NCBI GenBank assembly: GCA_019240405.1
Contig: JAFAYL010000023.1
Location: 1 to 34,497 of the forward strand
DNA length: 34,497 bases
Reading direction: 5' to 3'
From: Acidobacteriaceae bacterium
GTDB lineage: Bacteria > Acidobacteriota > Terriglobia > Bryobacterales > Bryobacteraceae
The translations under genes and the position numbers were made by a program. The notes under the pieces were generated by a model. That model searched no databases. It was not told the DNA's origin and saw only the letters and a program-made list of their open reading frames with translations. Below, piece by piece: positions 1-7,363 of this stretch (the stretch's first letter is position 1; every line of letters starts with the position of its first letter).

Positions 1-330
1 TTGACGACGTATGCTTGAGCGCCGCATAGAAACGCCTGCTCAACATACGCTTTGTGGGAGTGACTGGTAACGATTATTACGCGGACGCTAGGCAGGTTCT
101 TTCGAAATTGGACTGCGGCTTGAATGCCATTAAGGACGGGCATAGAGATGTCCAGGAATACCACACGGGATGCAACGTCTCCGCTCGGGTCAATCGCCGC
201 CTGCCCATTTTCCGCCTCGGCAGCCACTTCGCAGGTTTGTTGGACGATCGCCCGAAGAGCGTAGCGGGAAATGGGTCGTCGTCTGCGACGGTTGCGCGGC
301 ACCGGAGGATTACAACTCCGTCTCCTGTGA
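1..330 (-). pseudogene. Response regulator receiver domain, partial and frameshifted
   Basis: Reading the minus strand from about 270 to 1 gives an open frame with classic receiver-domain features: RYALRAIVQQTCEVAAEAEN, then VVFLDISMPVLNGIQAA, where the Asp is the phosphoacceptor, then VRVIIVTSHSHKAYVEQAF, with the conserved Thr/Ser after the fourth strand, and GAQAYVV at the window edge. The acidic N-terminal pocket (VADDDP) lies in the neighbouring frame. Adding one base to the three-G run at plus 273-275 would join VADDDP to ISRYALRA. The gene is therefore either a frameshift mutant or carries a one-base homopolymer error. The output domain, probably LuxR/NarL-type, would lie outside the window. 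The receiver assignment is firm; the inactive status is uncertain. The upstream start is not resolved. Confidence 0.72.
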
Positions 331-445
331 AACGTTCAACAGGCCGTCAGACTCCTATCCGCGTGTCACTTAGGTGAATTCCTTTCGATTTTGATGAGAG
401 GGCGGCTAAACGCCTTACAGGCCAAGTGGCGTGCTAAGAGGAACC

Positions 446-2314
446 GTGCCATTACTTGACGTTGTCTTGGGCCGTCCGCTCGCTACGTCCGAGGAGCGCG
501 CCGAGCAGATTGGTCCCGCGAAGGGCATTCCGGTCTTCGGACTGGATGCTCTGGGATCTGCGGCGTACGGACCGGAAGCTGCCCTCACGCTGTTGATACC
601 GCTGGGAGTGGCCGGCTTGCACCTTATTGTGCCGCTCACGGTTGTCATTATCGTGTTACTGCTCCTCGTGTACTTGTCGTACCGGCAAACGATATCTGCC
701 TACCCATCCGGCGGCGGATCCTACATTGTGGCGCGTCAGAACCTCGGCACCTTTGCGGGGTTGCTTGCCGCCTCAGCACTGCTGATTGATTACGCTTTGG
801 ATGCTGCCGTTGGTATCTCAACCGGCATCGGCGCCCTTACCTCGGCGCTGCCGGCACTGCATCCCCATACCCTTGTTCTGTGTTTGGCTGCACTGGCGAT
901 TTTGATGCTCGTGAACTTACGTGGAGTAAATGAGACGGGCGGGATATTCCTTCTTCCGACATACCTGTTTTTGGGATGTATGGGAGTTGTTCTGATACTC
1001 GGCATGGTGAAGACGATGGGGACCGGGGGCCATCCTATACCGGTGGTGAAGCCGCCGTCCAGTAAGGCAACAGCTGCTTTCAGCATCTGGTTGCTTATCA
1101 AAGCGTACGGCAGCGGCTGTACTGCGTTAACAGGTGTCGAGGCAGTTAGCAATGGAGTGGGCGCCTTCCGCGACGACAGGATCAAGAATGCTCAGCGCAC
1201 TCTAGGTCTCATCATCCTGGCACTCGCAATTATGTTGGCTGGTATCGCCGTGCTTGTGAAAGCGTACGGAATTGTTGCCACTGAACCGAACGGCAACAAC
1301 TATCAGAGCGTTCTTTCCATGCTGTTCGCAGCTGTTGCGGGTCGTGGATGGTTCTACTACGTTGCCATATTCTCAGTTTTGGTTTTGCTGACGCTCTCGG
1401 CGAATACGGCATTCGCAGACTTTCCGCGCGTGTGCCACTTCGTGGCGGAAGACGGATTTTTACCGACGTCCTTCGCTAACCGCGGCCGCAGACTCGTGTA
1501 TACGGAAGGTATCATCGTCCTGACGCTATTCACCGCTGCACTGCTGATTGGGTTCGGCGGAATCACAGACCGATTGATTCCGCTTTTCGCCATCGGAGCC
1601 TTCACGGCGTTCACGATGTCGCAGGCCGGAATGGTCGCTCATTGGAAGAGAGAAGGCGGAAAGCGGTCCCGACATAGCATGGCATTGAACCTGATTGGTG
1701 CGATTGCCACCGGTATCACGGTGCTCATCGTGATCGTAGCTAAATTCTCGGAAGGGGCGTGGATCACCCTGATCGCGATCCCGGCCTTGCTGTTTGCGAT
1801 GTATCGCGTACACAGGCACTACGAAACGCTGCGAAGTGAAATTAGTATATCGAGGCCGCTGAATCCGGATCTGTGTAGCTCGCCGATTCTTGTCATCACC
1901 ATGCAGTCGTGGACGCGAGTAAATGAGCAAGCGTTATGCGCCGCTATGTCACTCTCGCGCGAAATCAAGGTCGTACACGTGTCGGAAGATGATAAGCCCG
2001 ACGATTTCGCGGAGCACTGGAAAAAGTATGTGGAAGCTCCCGCGCGCAGTGCCGACCTGCCCCTTCCTGAAATCGTGCGGCTGCATTCTCCGTATCGCCT
2101 GGTAGTCACACCAATTGTGAATTACGTCAAACAGCTGGCAGCAGAGAACCCCGACAGGCGCATCGTCACAGTCATTCCAGAGCTCGTCGAGCACCGTTGG
2201 TATGAGTGGCTTCTCCATACACAGCGGGCCGAGATTCTGAAAGCGCGCCTATTGATGGAAGGCCATGATCGGATCTCGATTTTGAACATTCCCTGGTACG
2301 AAAAATCGGCATAG
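446..2314 (+). CDS. APC-superfamily amino-acid permease with C-terminal cytoplasmic domain
   Basis: Predicted inner-membrane transporter of the amino acid-polyamine-organocation superfamily. The N-terminal signature GIPVFGLDALGSAAYGPEAA, followed by YPSGGGSYIVARQNLG in the first unwound-helix region, matches the family that annotators usually call APC family permease. About 12 hydrophobic segments occupy residues 30-445. The last ~170 residues (from about SSPILVITMQSWTR) are soluble and alternate strands and helices, resembling a universal-stress or nucleotide-binding tail. I prefer the GTG at 446 over the in-frame GTG at 431, because AAGAGG at 436-441 lies just upstream and the protein then begins VPLLDVVLGRPL, typical of relatives. 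The substrate cannot be told from sequence. It is monocistronic here, with no partner gene. Confidence 0.85.
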   Translation: MPLLDVVLGRPLATSEERAEQIGPAKGIPVFGLDALGSAAYGPEAALTLLIPLGVAGLHLIVPLTVVIIVLLLLVYLSYRQTISAYPSGGGSYIVARQNLGTFAGLLAASALLIDYALDAAVGISTGIGALTSALPALHPHTLVLCLAALAILMLVNLRGVNETGGIFLLPTYLFLGCMGVVLILGMVKTMGTGGHPIPVVKPPSSKATAAFSIWLLIKAYGSGCTALTGVEAVSNGVGAFRDDRIKNAQRTLGLIILALAIMLAGIAVLVKAYGIVATEPNGNNYQSVLSMLFAAVAGRGWFYYVAIFSVLVLLTLSANTAFADFPRVCHFVAEDGFLPTSFANRGRRLVYTEGIIVLTLFTAALLIGFGGITDRLIPLFAIGAFTAFTMSQAGMVAHWKREGGKRSRHSMALNLIGAIATGITVLIVIVAKFSEGAWITLIAIPALLFAMYRVHRHYETLRSEISISRPLNPDLCSSPILVITMQSWTRVNEQALCAAMSLSREIKVVHVSEDDKPDDFAEHWKKYVEAPARSADLPLPEIVRLHSPYRLVVTPIVNYVKQLAAENPDRRIVTVIPELVEHRWYEWLLHTQRAEILKARLLMEGHDRISILNIPWYEKSA

Positions 2315-2473
2315 GGCGTCGTGTCGAAATGCGTGTGACCGCTTTATTAGTGTGCGGCTTCCGAGTTGTATCCGGCGGACTTAGGAACGACAAACGCGCA
2401 TGCAATCGTGGGGTTGAGGACCGGAGCTTACCGTATCCAATGCTGGTACAGAGTACGGCAATAACAGAATGTG

Positions 2474-2677
2474 ATGGAGAGGGCGCGCAAGATCACCGTC
2501 GAAATCTCGCCTGACCTGCTCGACAGGGCTCAGCGAGCAAGCGGGGCGGGTATTACCCAGACGGTTCGCACTGGATTACAGCTGGTAGCCGCATCGCAGA
2601 CGTATGCCAAACTGCGAGGACTCCGAGGCAAGGTTCGCTTCTCTCGAACCTCGGCCGATCTAAGAATCGACCGATGA
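2474..2677 (+). CDS. Type II antitoxin, VapB-like (ribbon-helix-helix)
   Basis: This 67-residue protein begins with an RHH-type segment: strand ARKITVEIS, helix PDLLDRAQRASG, turn, helix ITQTVRTGLQLV. The C-terminal half (KLRGLRGKVRFSRTSADLRI) is the usual toxin-wrapping tail. The stop codon overlaps the next start in an ATGA at 2674-2677, so antitoxin and PIN toxin are translationally coupled, as in VapBC loci. By family knowledge it should neutralise the toxin and repress its own promoter. GTG at 2471 is an alternative start. The antitoxin role rests on fold pattern plus position next to the PIN protein. Confidence 0.75.
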   Translation: MERARKITVEISPDLLDRAQRASGAGITQTVRTGLQLVAASQTYAKLRGLRGKVRFSRTSADLRIDR

Positions 2678-3057
2678 TCGCAGCCGATACGAGCACCTGG
2701 ATCGCTTTCTTTCAAGATGAGGCGGGTAAAGATGTCGAGCTGCTCGACCGGAGTCTCCAGGATCGGCAGGTGCTAATGGTCCCTCCTGTTCTGACGGAGT
2801 TGCTGAGCGATCCTGGTATTTCATCTGAAGTGTCGAAAACACTTTCAGAACTGCCGCTTTTCGAGATTCAGCCTGGATTTTGGAAGCGAGCTGGCGCACT
2901 TCGCGCGACCGTGTTAGCGAAGCGCCGCAAGGCTCGCCTGGGCGATGCGCTTATCGCTCAGAGTTGCCTGGATGCCGGGATTCCGCTACTGACACGAGAT
3001 CGAGACTTCCGCGCATTTGCTGAGACGGCATTTCTAACCACATTGGTTGATTCTTGA
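2674..3057 (+). CDS. vapC: PIN-domain ribonuclease toxin, VapC family
   Basis: A single PIN domain of 127 residues, the normal VapC length. The acidic metal-binding residues are visible: Asp5 in MIAADTSTWIAFF, Glu at PPVLTELLSD, Asp in RLGDALIAQSCLDAG, and the last acidic cluster in PLLTRDRDFRAFA. VapC toxins are Mg2+-dependent endoribonucleases that usually cut tRNA or rRNA and are held inactive by the cognate VapB. The start overlaps the antitoxin stop by four bases. It sits at the left side of an accessory region with a recombinase, a common setting for such modules. The target RNA cannot be predicted. Confidence 0.88.
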   Translation: MIAADTSTWIAFFQDEAGKDVELLDRSLQDRQVLMVPPVLTELLSDPGISSEVSKTLSELPLFEIQPGFWKRAGALRATVLAKRRKARLGDALIAQSCLDAGIPLLTRDRDFRAFAETAFLTTLVDS

Positions 3058-3422
3058 GCGTGACAGAAACTTAGGAAAGCTCCTTTTCTCGAGCAGCGCG
3101 TTTTCGGGTAGCCGGGTTCGTGTCAGGCTGACTAGCCGGTCGTCCGGGTTTAATTATGCCTCTGATGCGAGATTTTGCAGGGCGAACTTGATCTGGTAGC
3201 TGTGCCTTTGCACGAAGCCGACCGCTTGTAAACGCTGGACGTATTTCGCGATCTATGCGGCCGATCTAAGCCCAATCCAATTAGCCCGCCACTCGACCGC
3301 AACCAAGAAGGCCTTACAAATTAATTTGTGACCGAACCGATGGATGAGCTTAGAGGAGTTGGGAAACATTTCCTAGCGCTGGAACCTTGATCTCGGTCAA
3401 GCCGTTTTGTACGCTTGTCCGC
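3058..3422. other. Intergenic gap with a possible minus-strand gene remnant
   Basis: No intact gene is supported here. On the minus strand from about 3345 to 3160 a protein-like frame reads KAFLVAVEWRANWIGLRSAA, then one stop, then IAKYVQRLQAVGFVQRHSY and QIKFALQNLASEA before its terminal stop. The composition looks coding, but I do not recognise a family, so this is at most a fossil. A short stretch at 3117-3148 resembles pieces around 5850-6010 (GTAGCCGGG.TCGTGTCA and CTAGCCGGTCG), which hints at scattered repeat fragments. Confidence 0.3.
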
Positions 3423-4472
3423 ATGGCGTCTCCTGAACATAAGGCCATTGCTGAAGCAATAGGCGCGGTTCTTGAGAATCTCTCCGAATCGTCTCTGATA
3501 GGCGTTTACGAGGGCCAACGACGAACCTATGACTACTCTTGTTTGCTGATGAGAGATCTCGATCGCCCGCTAGTAGCGCAGGTGTTGTGGCAGCACGACC
3601 ACGGCCTCGAAAAGGACATTCGAACTCTTCTCTTCGACTCACACGCCCTAATCAAGCTTTACGTAATGCGAGATTCAGCGAGATTGCGAGCAACGATTGA
3701 TGACGTTCTCACGAGTTACCGCGATGATTTAACCACGCGTGAGAGGCTAATCGGGCTTAAGTTGATATTCGTTCCGCCCGACTTTGATGCTGATGACGAG
3801 ACGCAGCGGTTGTGGCTACGCTCGTACCTTTTGTCCACCTTTAGCCGGGATCTCGAATTCGGTGTGGCATTCGGCGGGTTTACGAGACACTCTTTTGATG
3901 TATTCGTGGCCCATCAGGGCCCCGTCGGTCTCAAATACGCAATACTCCACGAAATTTGCCAGAACGGGCTGCTCCGGAATCCTGAGTTCATGGAACGCTT
4001 GAAGTACCGAACTTCCGGTCCCATTAGGGAAGCCCTCGCGATGTTGAACGCGGCCGGGTTGGTCCGCAAGTGGGACACATCGGCTTGCTGTTTTCCGACC
4101 CTACGCGGCAGATTTTTGCTCGATTTCACGCGTCGGCTGCTGCTCGACATAGCGGCCGGATCGGAGTGGTCTTCGCAAACGAAGCGGCTGTTTCGGGCGC
4201 TCGGAATGGTGACTTCGGACTTTCCAATGGACGGGATCCACTCGACACGCCGAAAGCCGCGGGGCTGGTTTGGAGTAAACCTCCAGCACGCGGACCTCTG
4301 CGGCTCCCAATGGGGCCGCGATCTTCTCGCAGGCATCGATCCCGCGAAGCCGGTATTACATTCCAGATTTAGGATTGATCAGTTTTTGAGGGAAATGGCG
4401 ATCGCGAAGGGCTTTTCAAGCCGTTTCTTTTCCGAGCCCGAGTACCTATTTAGTCCGGAGGACGAGAGTTAG
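3423..4472 (+). CDS. Hypothetical protein with a winged-helix-like segment
   Basis: I do not recognise this 349-residue protein. It has no signal peptide or membrane segment, so it is probably cytoplasmic. Residues about 1-165 look alpha/beta with many Asp/Arg (YDYSCLLMRDLDRPLVAQVL, IFVPPDFDADDE). Residues about 172-238 resemble a winged helix: a helix around ILHEICQNGLL, a recognition-like helix SGPIREALAMLNAAGLVRKW, then a wing CCFPTLRGRFLLD. The last 100 residues are Arg-rich with a GWFG turn. ATG 3423 is preferred; a TTG at 3387 would add 12 unconvincing residues. The gene for an RHH-tailed protein begins 22 bases downstream, so the two probably form an operon. Possible roles are transcription factor, accessory defence component or the toxin-like partner of the next gene; none is shown. 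Confidence 0.6.
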   Translation: MASPEHKAIAEAIGAVLENLSESSLIGVYEGQRRTYDYSCLLMRDLDRPLVAQVLWQHDHGLEKDIRTLLFDSHALIKLYVMRDSARLRATIDDVLTSYRDDLTTRERLIGLKLIFVPPDFDADDETQRLWLRSYLLSTFSRDLEFGVAFGGFTRHSFDVFVAHQGPVGLKYAILHEICQNGLLRNPEFMERLKYRTSGPIREALAMLNAAGLVRKWDTSACCFPTLRGRFLLDFTRRLLLDIAAGSEWSSQTKRLFRALGMVTSDFPMDGIHSTRRKPRGWFGVNLQHADLCGSQWGRDLLAGIDPAKPVLHSRFRIDQFLREMAIAKGFSSRFFSEPEYLFSPEDES

Positions 4473-4494
4473 GTCGTGTTGCGTAGTCCCTTGG

Positions 4495-5142
4495 ATGAAC
4501 GCCCTGTCATCTATAAAGGCAGAGCAGCACAGAGCCATCGAGATGATCGAAGCAAGCCTGGCCTGTTATTTCTGGTCCGCAATCGAGGACTTTCTCGTTC
4601 AATTTCATAACTTCGAGCGATCTCTGGCTGCAGAAACCGCAACGACATGTTTGCGGCAACTGCCCACACCGGCAGGAGAACATTTCGGCGGATTATGCGC
4701 CGATCATATGATTTATCACGCTGAACCCTGGTACATCGCCTGCAACTTAGCTCAACAAGATCTATCGCTGAGCCAATATCAACGTGAGTACCGCAATGTC
4801 TTGCGGCGAAATAAACCGGCCTATAGGAGTGTGCAGCTCCCGGAGAAATCGCGGCCGGTTGATGCGATCTCTATCGCCGGTGCGAGAATCGGAGGTATGG
4901 AGAGAAGGAACTTTGCTCTACGCCTTCTCCCCTCGCTGCATAAAGCAGCAGTGAGAATCGCGCAGCGCGAGAATTGCTCGATGAATCACCTGATTAATCT
5001 AGCGCTTGCGGAGAAAATTGCCGTTTTGGAAGCGGGCTACTGGGGTGAGCGGAAAAAAGCTGCGGGTGCAAATCCGCGCGCTGATGTGTTGAAGCGCCTA
5101 GCTGGAAACGCGCCACCATCCGAAGGGAACGAAATCGATTAG
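4495..5142 (+). CDS. Hypothetical protein with C-terminal HicB-like RHH domain
   Basis: This 215-residue protein has two parts. The N-terminal ~125 residues (IEMIEASLACYFWSAIEDFL..., LCADHMIYHAEPWYIAC) are mostly helical, Cys/His/Trp-rich and unfamiliar to me. Residues about 135-182 form a clear ribbon-helix-helix domain of the HicB/Arc type: RRNFALRLLPSLHKAAVRIA followed by NCSMNHLINLALAEKIAVLE. In HicB-type antitoxins this domain binds operator DNA and is C-terminal, after a toxin-binding domain, the same order as here. The upstream unknown gene ends 22 bases before this start, so this protein may be a repressor or antitoxin for that gene. No HicA-like toxin is present. The DNA-binding role is well supported; the partner relation is inference. 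Confidence 0.65.
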   Translation: MNALSSIKAEQHRAIEMIEASLACYFWSAIEDFLVQFHNFERSLAAETATTCLRQLPTPAGEHFGGLCADHMIYHAEPWYIACNLAQQDLSLSQYQREYRNVLRRNKPAYRSVQLPEKSRPVDAISIAGARIGGMERRNFALRLLPSLHKAAVRIAQRENCSMNHLINLALAEKIAVLEAGYWGERKKAAGANPRADVLKRLAGNAPPSEGNEID

Positions 5143-5154
5143 CGATTTAGGCGG

Positions 5155-5642
5155 GTCAGCAGAGCCGCACGCTTACCACTAGCCGCACGCGGGCGCCAGT
5201 TAGCAGGATTTCGTTGAATTTCTCGAATGAGCCGAAGTGATAGCGGAACGCCGTCACGCAGCCGTTGCAATCCGTGATTCATCGCCGCTACGTACTTCGA
5301 GACTTCCTCCACTTCTGAAATCGGAACGCCCGGCAGTTCATCGTTTTCATACATCAGAAGGTCGGAAAGCGACGATTGAGTTCCTTCGATCTGTCATGAC
5401 AACACCGCTTCTTTGCGAACGTAGGTGTAGATAAACAGCGATAGATCCGGCAGAATGGAGGCTAGTCCGTCCAGTCGGCCTAATGCCTGGTTTGCCTGTT
5501 CGAGAAGCTGCTGGAGAGAATCGAGCCGAACCGCCGGGCTGGGTGGGAGTGGGGGCGACACAAATGCTCGAACTGATTCGTTGCCGTAGCGGTTGACGAC
5601 GTAGCGTCCGAGTCTCGGGCTTTCCTCGTTGTCCACCGGCAC
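5155..5642 (-). pseudogene. Fic-family protein, N-terminal remnant with in-frame stop
   Basis: The minus strand encodes the N-terminal domain of a Fic/DOC adenylyltransferase: GRYVVNRYGNESVRAFVSPPLP, then ANQALGRLDGLASILPDLSL, YVRKEAVLS, a TGA stop at plus 5391-5393, and directly after it in the same frame QIEGTQSSLSDLLMYENDEL, then SKYVAAMNHGLQRLRDG and PLSLRLIREI. Family members read KEAVLSSQIEGT, so TGA replaces a Ser codon by one base. After REI the expected EILLTGAR continues in another frame and the match ends near 5160. The catalytic HPFxDGNGR motif is absent. Start is a GTG at 5642 with AAAGGA four bases upstream. Only ~165 of a usual ~370 residues remain. Fic enzymes transfer AMP or similar groups to target hydroxyls; this copy cannot. 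Confidence 0.85.
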
Positions 5643-5645
5643 ACA

Positions 5646-5698
5646 ATCCTTTCGTTAACAGTTGGGCTAACGAAAGGATAAACCGTTTTCCTTTCGTT
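5646..5698. promoter_or_regulatory. Three-site operator-like array upstream of the fic remnant
   Basis: A perfect 12-bp inverted repeat (ATCCTTTCGTTA at 5646-5657, its reverse complement at 5668-5679) is followed by a third copy of the core CCTTTCGTT at 5690-5698. The three 9-bp cores alternate in orientation and their centres (5652, 5673, 5694) are exactly 21 bp apart, about two helical turns. The array begins four bases upstream of the fic GTG start and its first copy provides the Shine-Dalgarno. This geometry suits a dimeric repressor binding cooperatively, which would block both transcription and translation. The cognate regulator is not identified. Confidence 0.6.
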
Positions 5699-5938
5699 GT
5701 CCGGAATATTCTTTGGGCAGTATAGGAAAGAGCGACTCCTCCGAATCGTATCCCGTCACACACGCAAGCAGGTTGCGCGCTCACGCCGTTTGTGATTCTT
5801 CGGACAGCGACTTCGTAAAACCACTTCGCCTTCTTGAACAGCGGCCTTTCGCGTAGCCGGGCTCGTGTCAAGGCCGGCGCAGCCGCCCGTGGGGCTTGGC
5901 CTTTATCGCGAGCCTTAGGCGCAGCGGTATGCGCAAAA

Positions 5939-6388
5939 TCAAAAGGCGAAGTGGCGATCAACAGCCTGGCGAATCAGTGTAGACGAACCATCTAGCCGGT
6001 CGCCGGGAACTGTGCCTGAGGCGACGGGCCCCTCGTCAGGCATCGTTTTCTGTGTAGCTTGAAATGCACGAATGCGGTTCTCCGCCATTGCATACTTTTT
6101 GGCCTCGGCCTGCTGGATCATGGCCGCAATGCGCTGCTCGGTGAGCTTGTTGCCCTGCAATGCCTCGGTATGGAGCGCTAGGAAGACGGCCCGCATTGCA
6201 AGAAATTCAGAGAGCAACAACTGCGTTTCAGGCGGGGTATCTAGCGCGTTCAGGATCACGCGACGGCACCATTCACTCTTCGTTAAACCGGCCGCCTCTG
6301 CGCACCGTTTTACGTGCTTATCTTCCAGTAGCGTGAGCCTCAGAGCAGCAACTCCTGTAAGGGTTTTCGGTCTTTTTCCACTATGCAT
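5939..6388 (-). CDS. MobC-like small RHH protein (plasmid mobilisation-type)
   Basis: This 149-residue basic, helical protein reads ALRLTLLEDKHVKRCAEAAG, then LTKSEWCRRVILNALD in the first 50 residues, an RHH-type strand-helix-helix as in MobC and related relaxosome or regulator proteins. The middle (LLLSEFLAMRAVFLALHTEA, then LTEQRIAAMIQQAEAKKYAM) matches a conserved pattern of small proteins in acidobacterial integrated elements. The last ~35 residues are low complexity. The start at 6388 has AAAGAGGTG nine bases upstream. GTTTAC repeats spaced 10 bp lie upstream and fit binding of an RHH protein to its own promoter. No relaxase gene is present, so a mobilisation role is inferred only from family and island context. 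A plain transcription regulator is possible. Confidence 0.6.
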   Translation of the reverse strand: MHSGKRPKTLTGVAALRLTLLEDKHVKRCAEAAGLTKSEWCRRVILNALDTPPETQLLLSEFLAMRAVFLALHTEALQGNKLTEQRIAAMIQQAEAKKYAMAENRIRAFQATQKTMPDEGPVASGTVPGDRLDGSSTLIRQAVDRHFAF

Positions 6389-6419
6389 TTCTTACACCTC
6401 TTTCTTTGAGATACGGGCT

Positions 6420-6482
6420 GTTTACGGCTGTAAACTGTCGTGACGGAATACCAACTAAGTCAATACGTTTACTGCTGTTTAC
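6420..6482. repeat. GTTTAC repeat cluster, candidate operator
   Basis: Four copies of GTTTAC lie upstream of the MobC-like gene: 6420-6425 (forward), 6430-6435 (reverse, GTAAAC), 6467-6472 and 6477-6482 (both forward). Within each pair the spacing is exactly 10 bp, one helical turn. RHH proteins bind such tandem or inverted hexamer-like boxes on one DNA face, so autoregulation by the MobC-like protein is plausible. No direct evidence of binding exists. Confidence 0.45.
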
Positions 6483-6593
6483 CTGCAAGGGGTGGCCTCT
6501 CGTCCAAATGCATCCGGTGCGCAGCACCGCTACCGCCAGGGTCCACGACCCCGTCTTCGTGAAGGGGTAGGTTGTCCGGGTTTCTGATGCGTA

Positions 6594-6631
6594 TTCTGAC
6601 TCAAGAATGATGGGATTTTCTTGAATCAGAA
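6594..6631. repeat. 14-bp inverted repeat in the gap before the excisionase gene
   Basis: Arms TTCTGACTCAAGAA (6594-6607) and TTCTTGAATCAGAA (6618-6631) match at 13 of 14 positions around a 10-nt centre. It lies in a 558-nt stretch (6389-6946) without a convincing gene, between the divergent MobC-like and excisionase genes. It could be an operator, a recombinase or excisionase arm site, or a transcribed hairpin; neither side is followed by a T run, which argues against a simple terminator. Apart from this and the GTTTAC cluster I see nothing firm in the gap. Confidence 0.5.
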
Positions 6632-6946
6632 CTTGATGCGCCCTTTCACTTCGGTTTTGGGCTGTGAACTCCATGCGTGATCATGGTTACCTTGGAAACC
6701 ATGAACTGCTACGGACGCGATTGACTTGGCACGCCGTTGTTTTTCTCGTCTCAGGTATGTGGTGGCCTCTACTTTGAACGAAGGTTTCCGGAAGGAAAAT
6801 CCGACAAGAAGTTTTTCAAAATTCGTGTCGGATTTTGGGCTCGTTTTTCTCTCGTTGTAATTGAGGGGAGTTTTTCGCCCACGTTAGAAGAGAGGCTGTG
6901 GACGGTCAACGCGCTGAATCTCCTCAGTTCCAGGAAGGAGATCCAT

Positions 6947-7363
6947 GTGGGATCCGATTTGAACAAACAAGGATCGAGCAGAGAAACAGAAGCTACGGAC
7001 TGGCTTTCGCCCGGACAAGCTGCGGCAGAACTATTCTTGAGGCCTGCAACTCTCGCAAATTGGAGAACTCTGGGTAAAGGTCCGGCTTTTCATAAGTTCG
7101 GTCGCACGGTAGTCTATTTGCGAGGAGATCTGGAGATTTGGAAGAGGTCGCAAAGACATGAGTGTGACGAACCGAAACGGACGGCTGCAATACCGGTTTA
7201 CGTTCCGCGGCCAAGACGTGTTTCAGGCAACCGGCTTGGAGGACACCGCACACAATCGGAAGCTCGTGGCAGAGTTGGAAGCAGCCCACCGACTTCGGCT
7301 CCGGGAGGGAGCGCTGGGGATTCAAAAGATCGAAGCGCGGCCATTCTCGGAGGCAATCGATGA
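6947..7363 (+). CDS. Excisionase-like helix-turn-helix protein
   Basis: Residues about 15-60 form a MerR-type HTH as in excisionases and small regulators: DWLSPGQAAAELFLRPATLA, then NWRTLGKGPAFHKFGRTVVY with the wing, and LRGDLEIWKRSQRHE closing it. I place the start at GTG 6947, six bases after a strong AGGAAGGAG; the longer upstream frame looks non-coding. The tyrosine recombinase begins at 7158 in another frame, so the last ~68 codons here overlap it and the tail (many Arg, Pro, Gly, Ser) is probably not selected as protein. Such a protein would bind the attachment site and steer the recombinase toward excision. An alternative is a simple repressor of the integrase. Confidence 0.65.
   Translation: MGSDLNKQGSSRETEATDWLSPGQAAAELFLRPATLANWRTLGKGPAFHKFGRTVVYLRGDLEIWKRSQRHECDEPKRTAAIPVYVPRPRRVSGNRLGGHRTQSEARGRVGSSPPTSAPGGSAGDSKDRSAAILGGNR

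Noticed and set aside
5391-5393. TGA in the Fic frame as a second selenocysteine codon
   Set aside because: Relatives have Ser at this place, there is no redox motif, and other frame breaks follow, so it is a nonsense mutation.
5347-5961. 204-codon minus-strand ORF overlapping the fic remnant
   Set aside because: It runs out of frame through the Fic coding sequence, and its own residues are Arg/Pro-rich with no family pattern; the Fic frame explains the conserved part.
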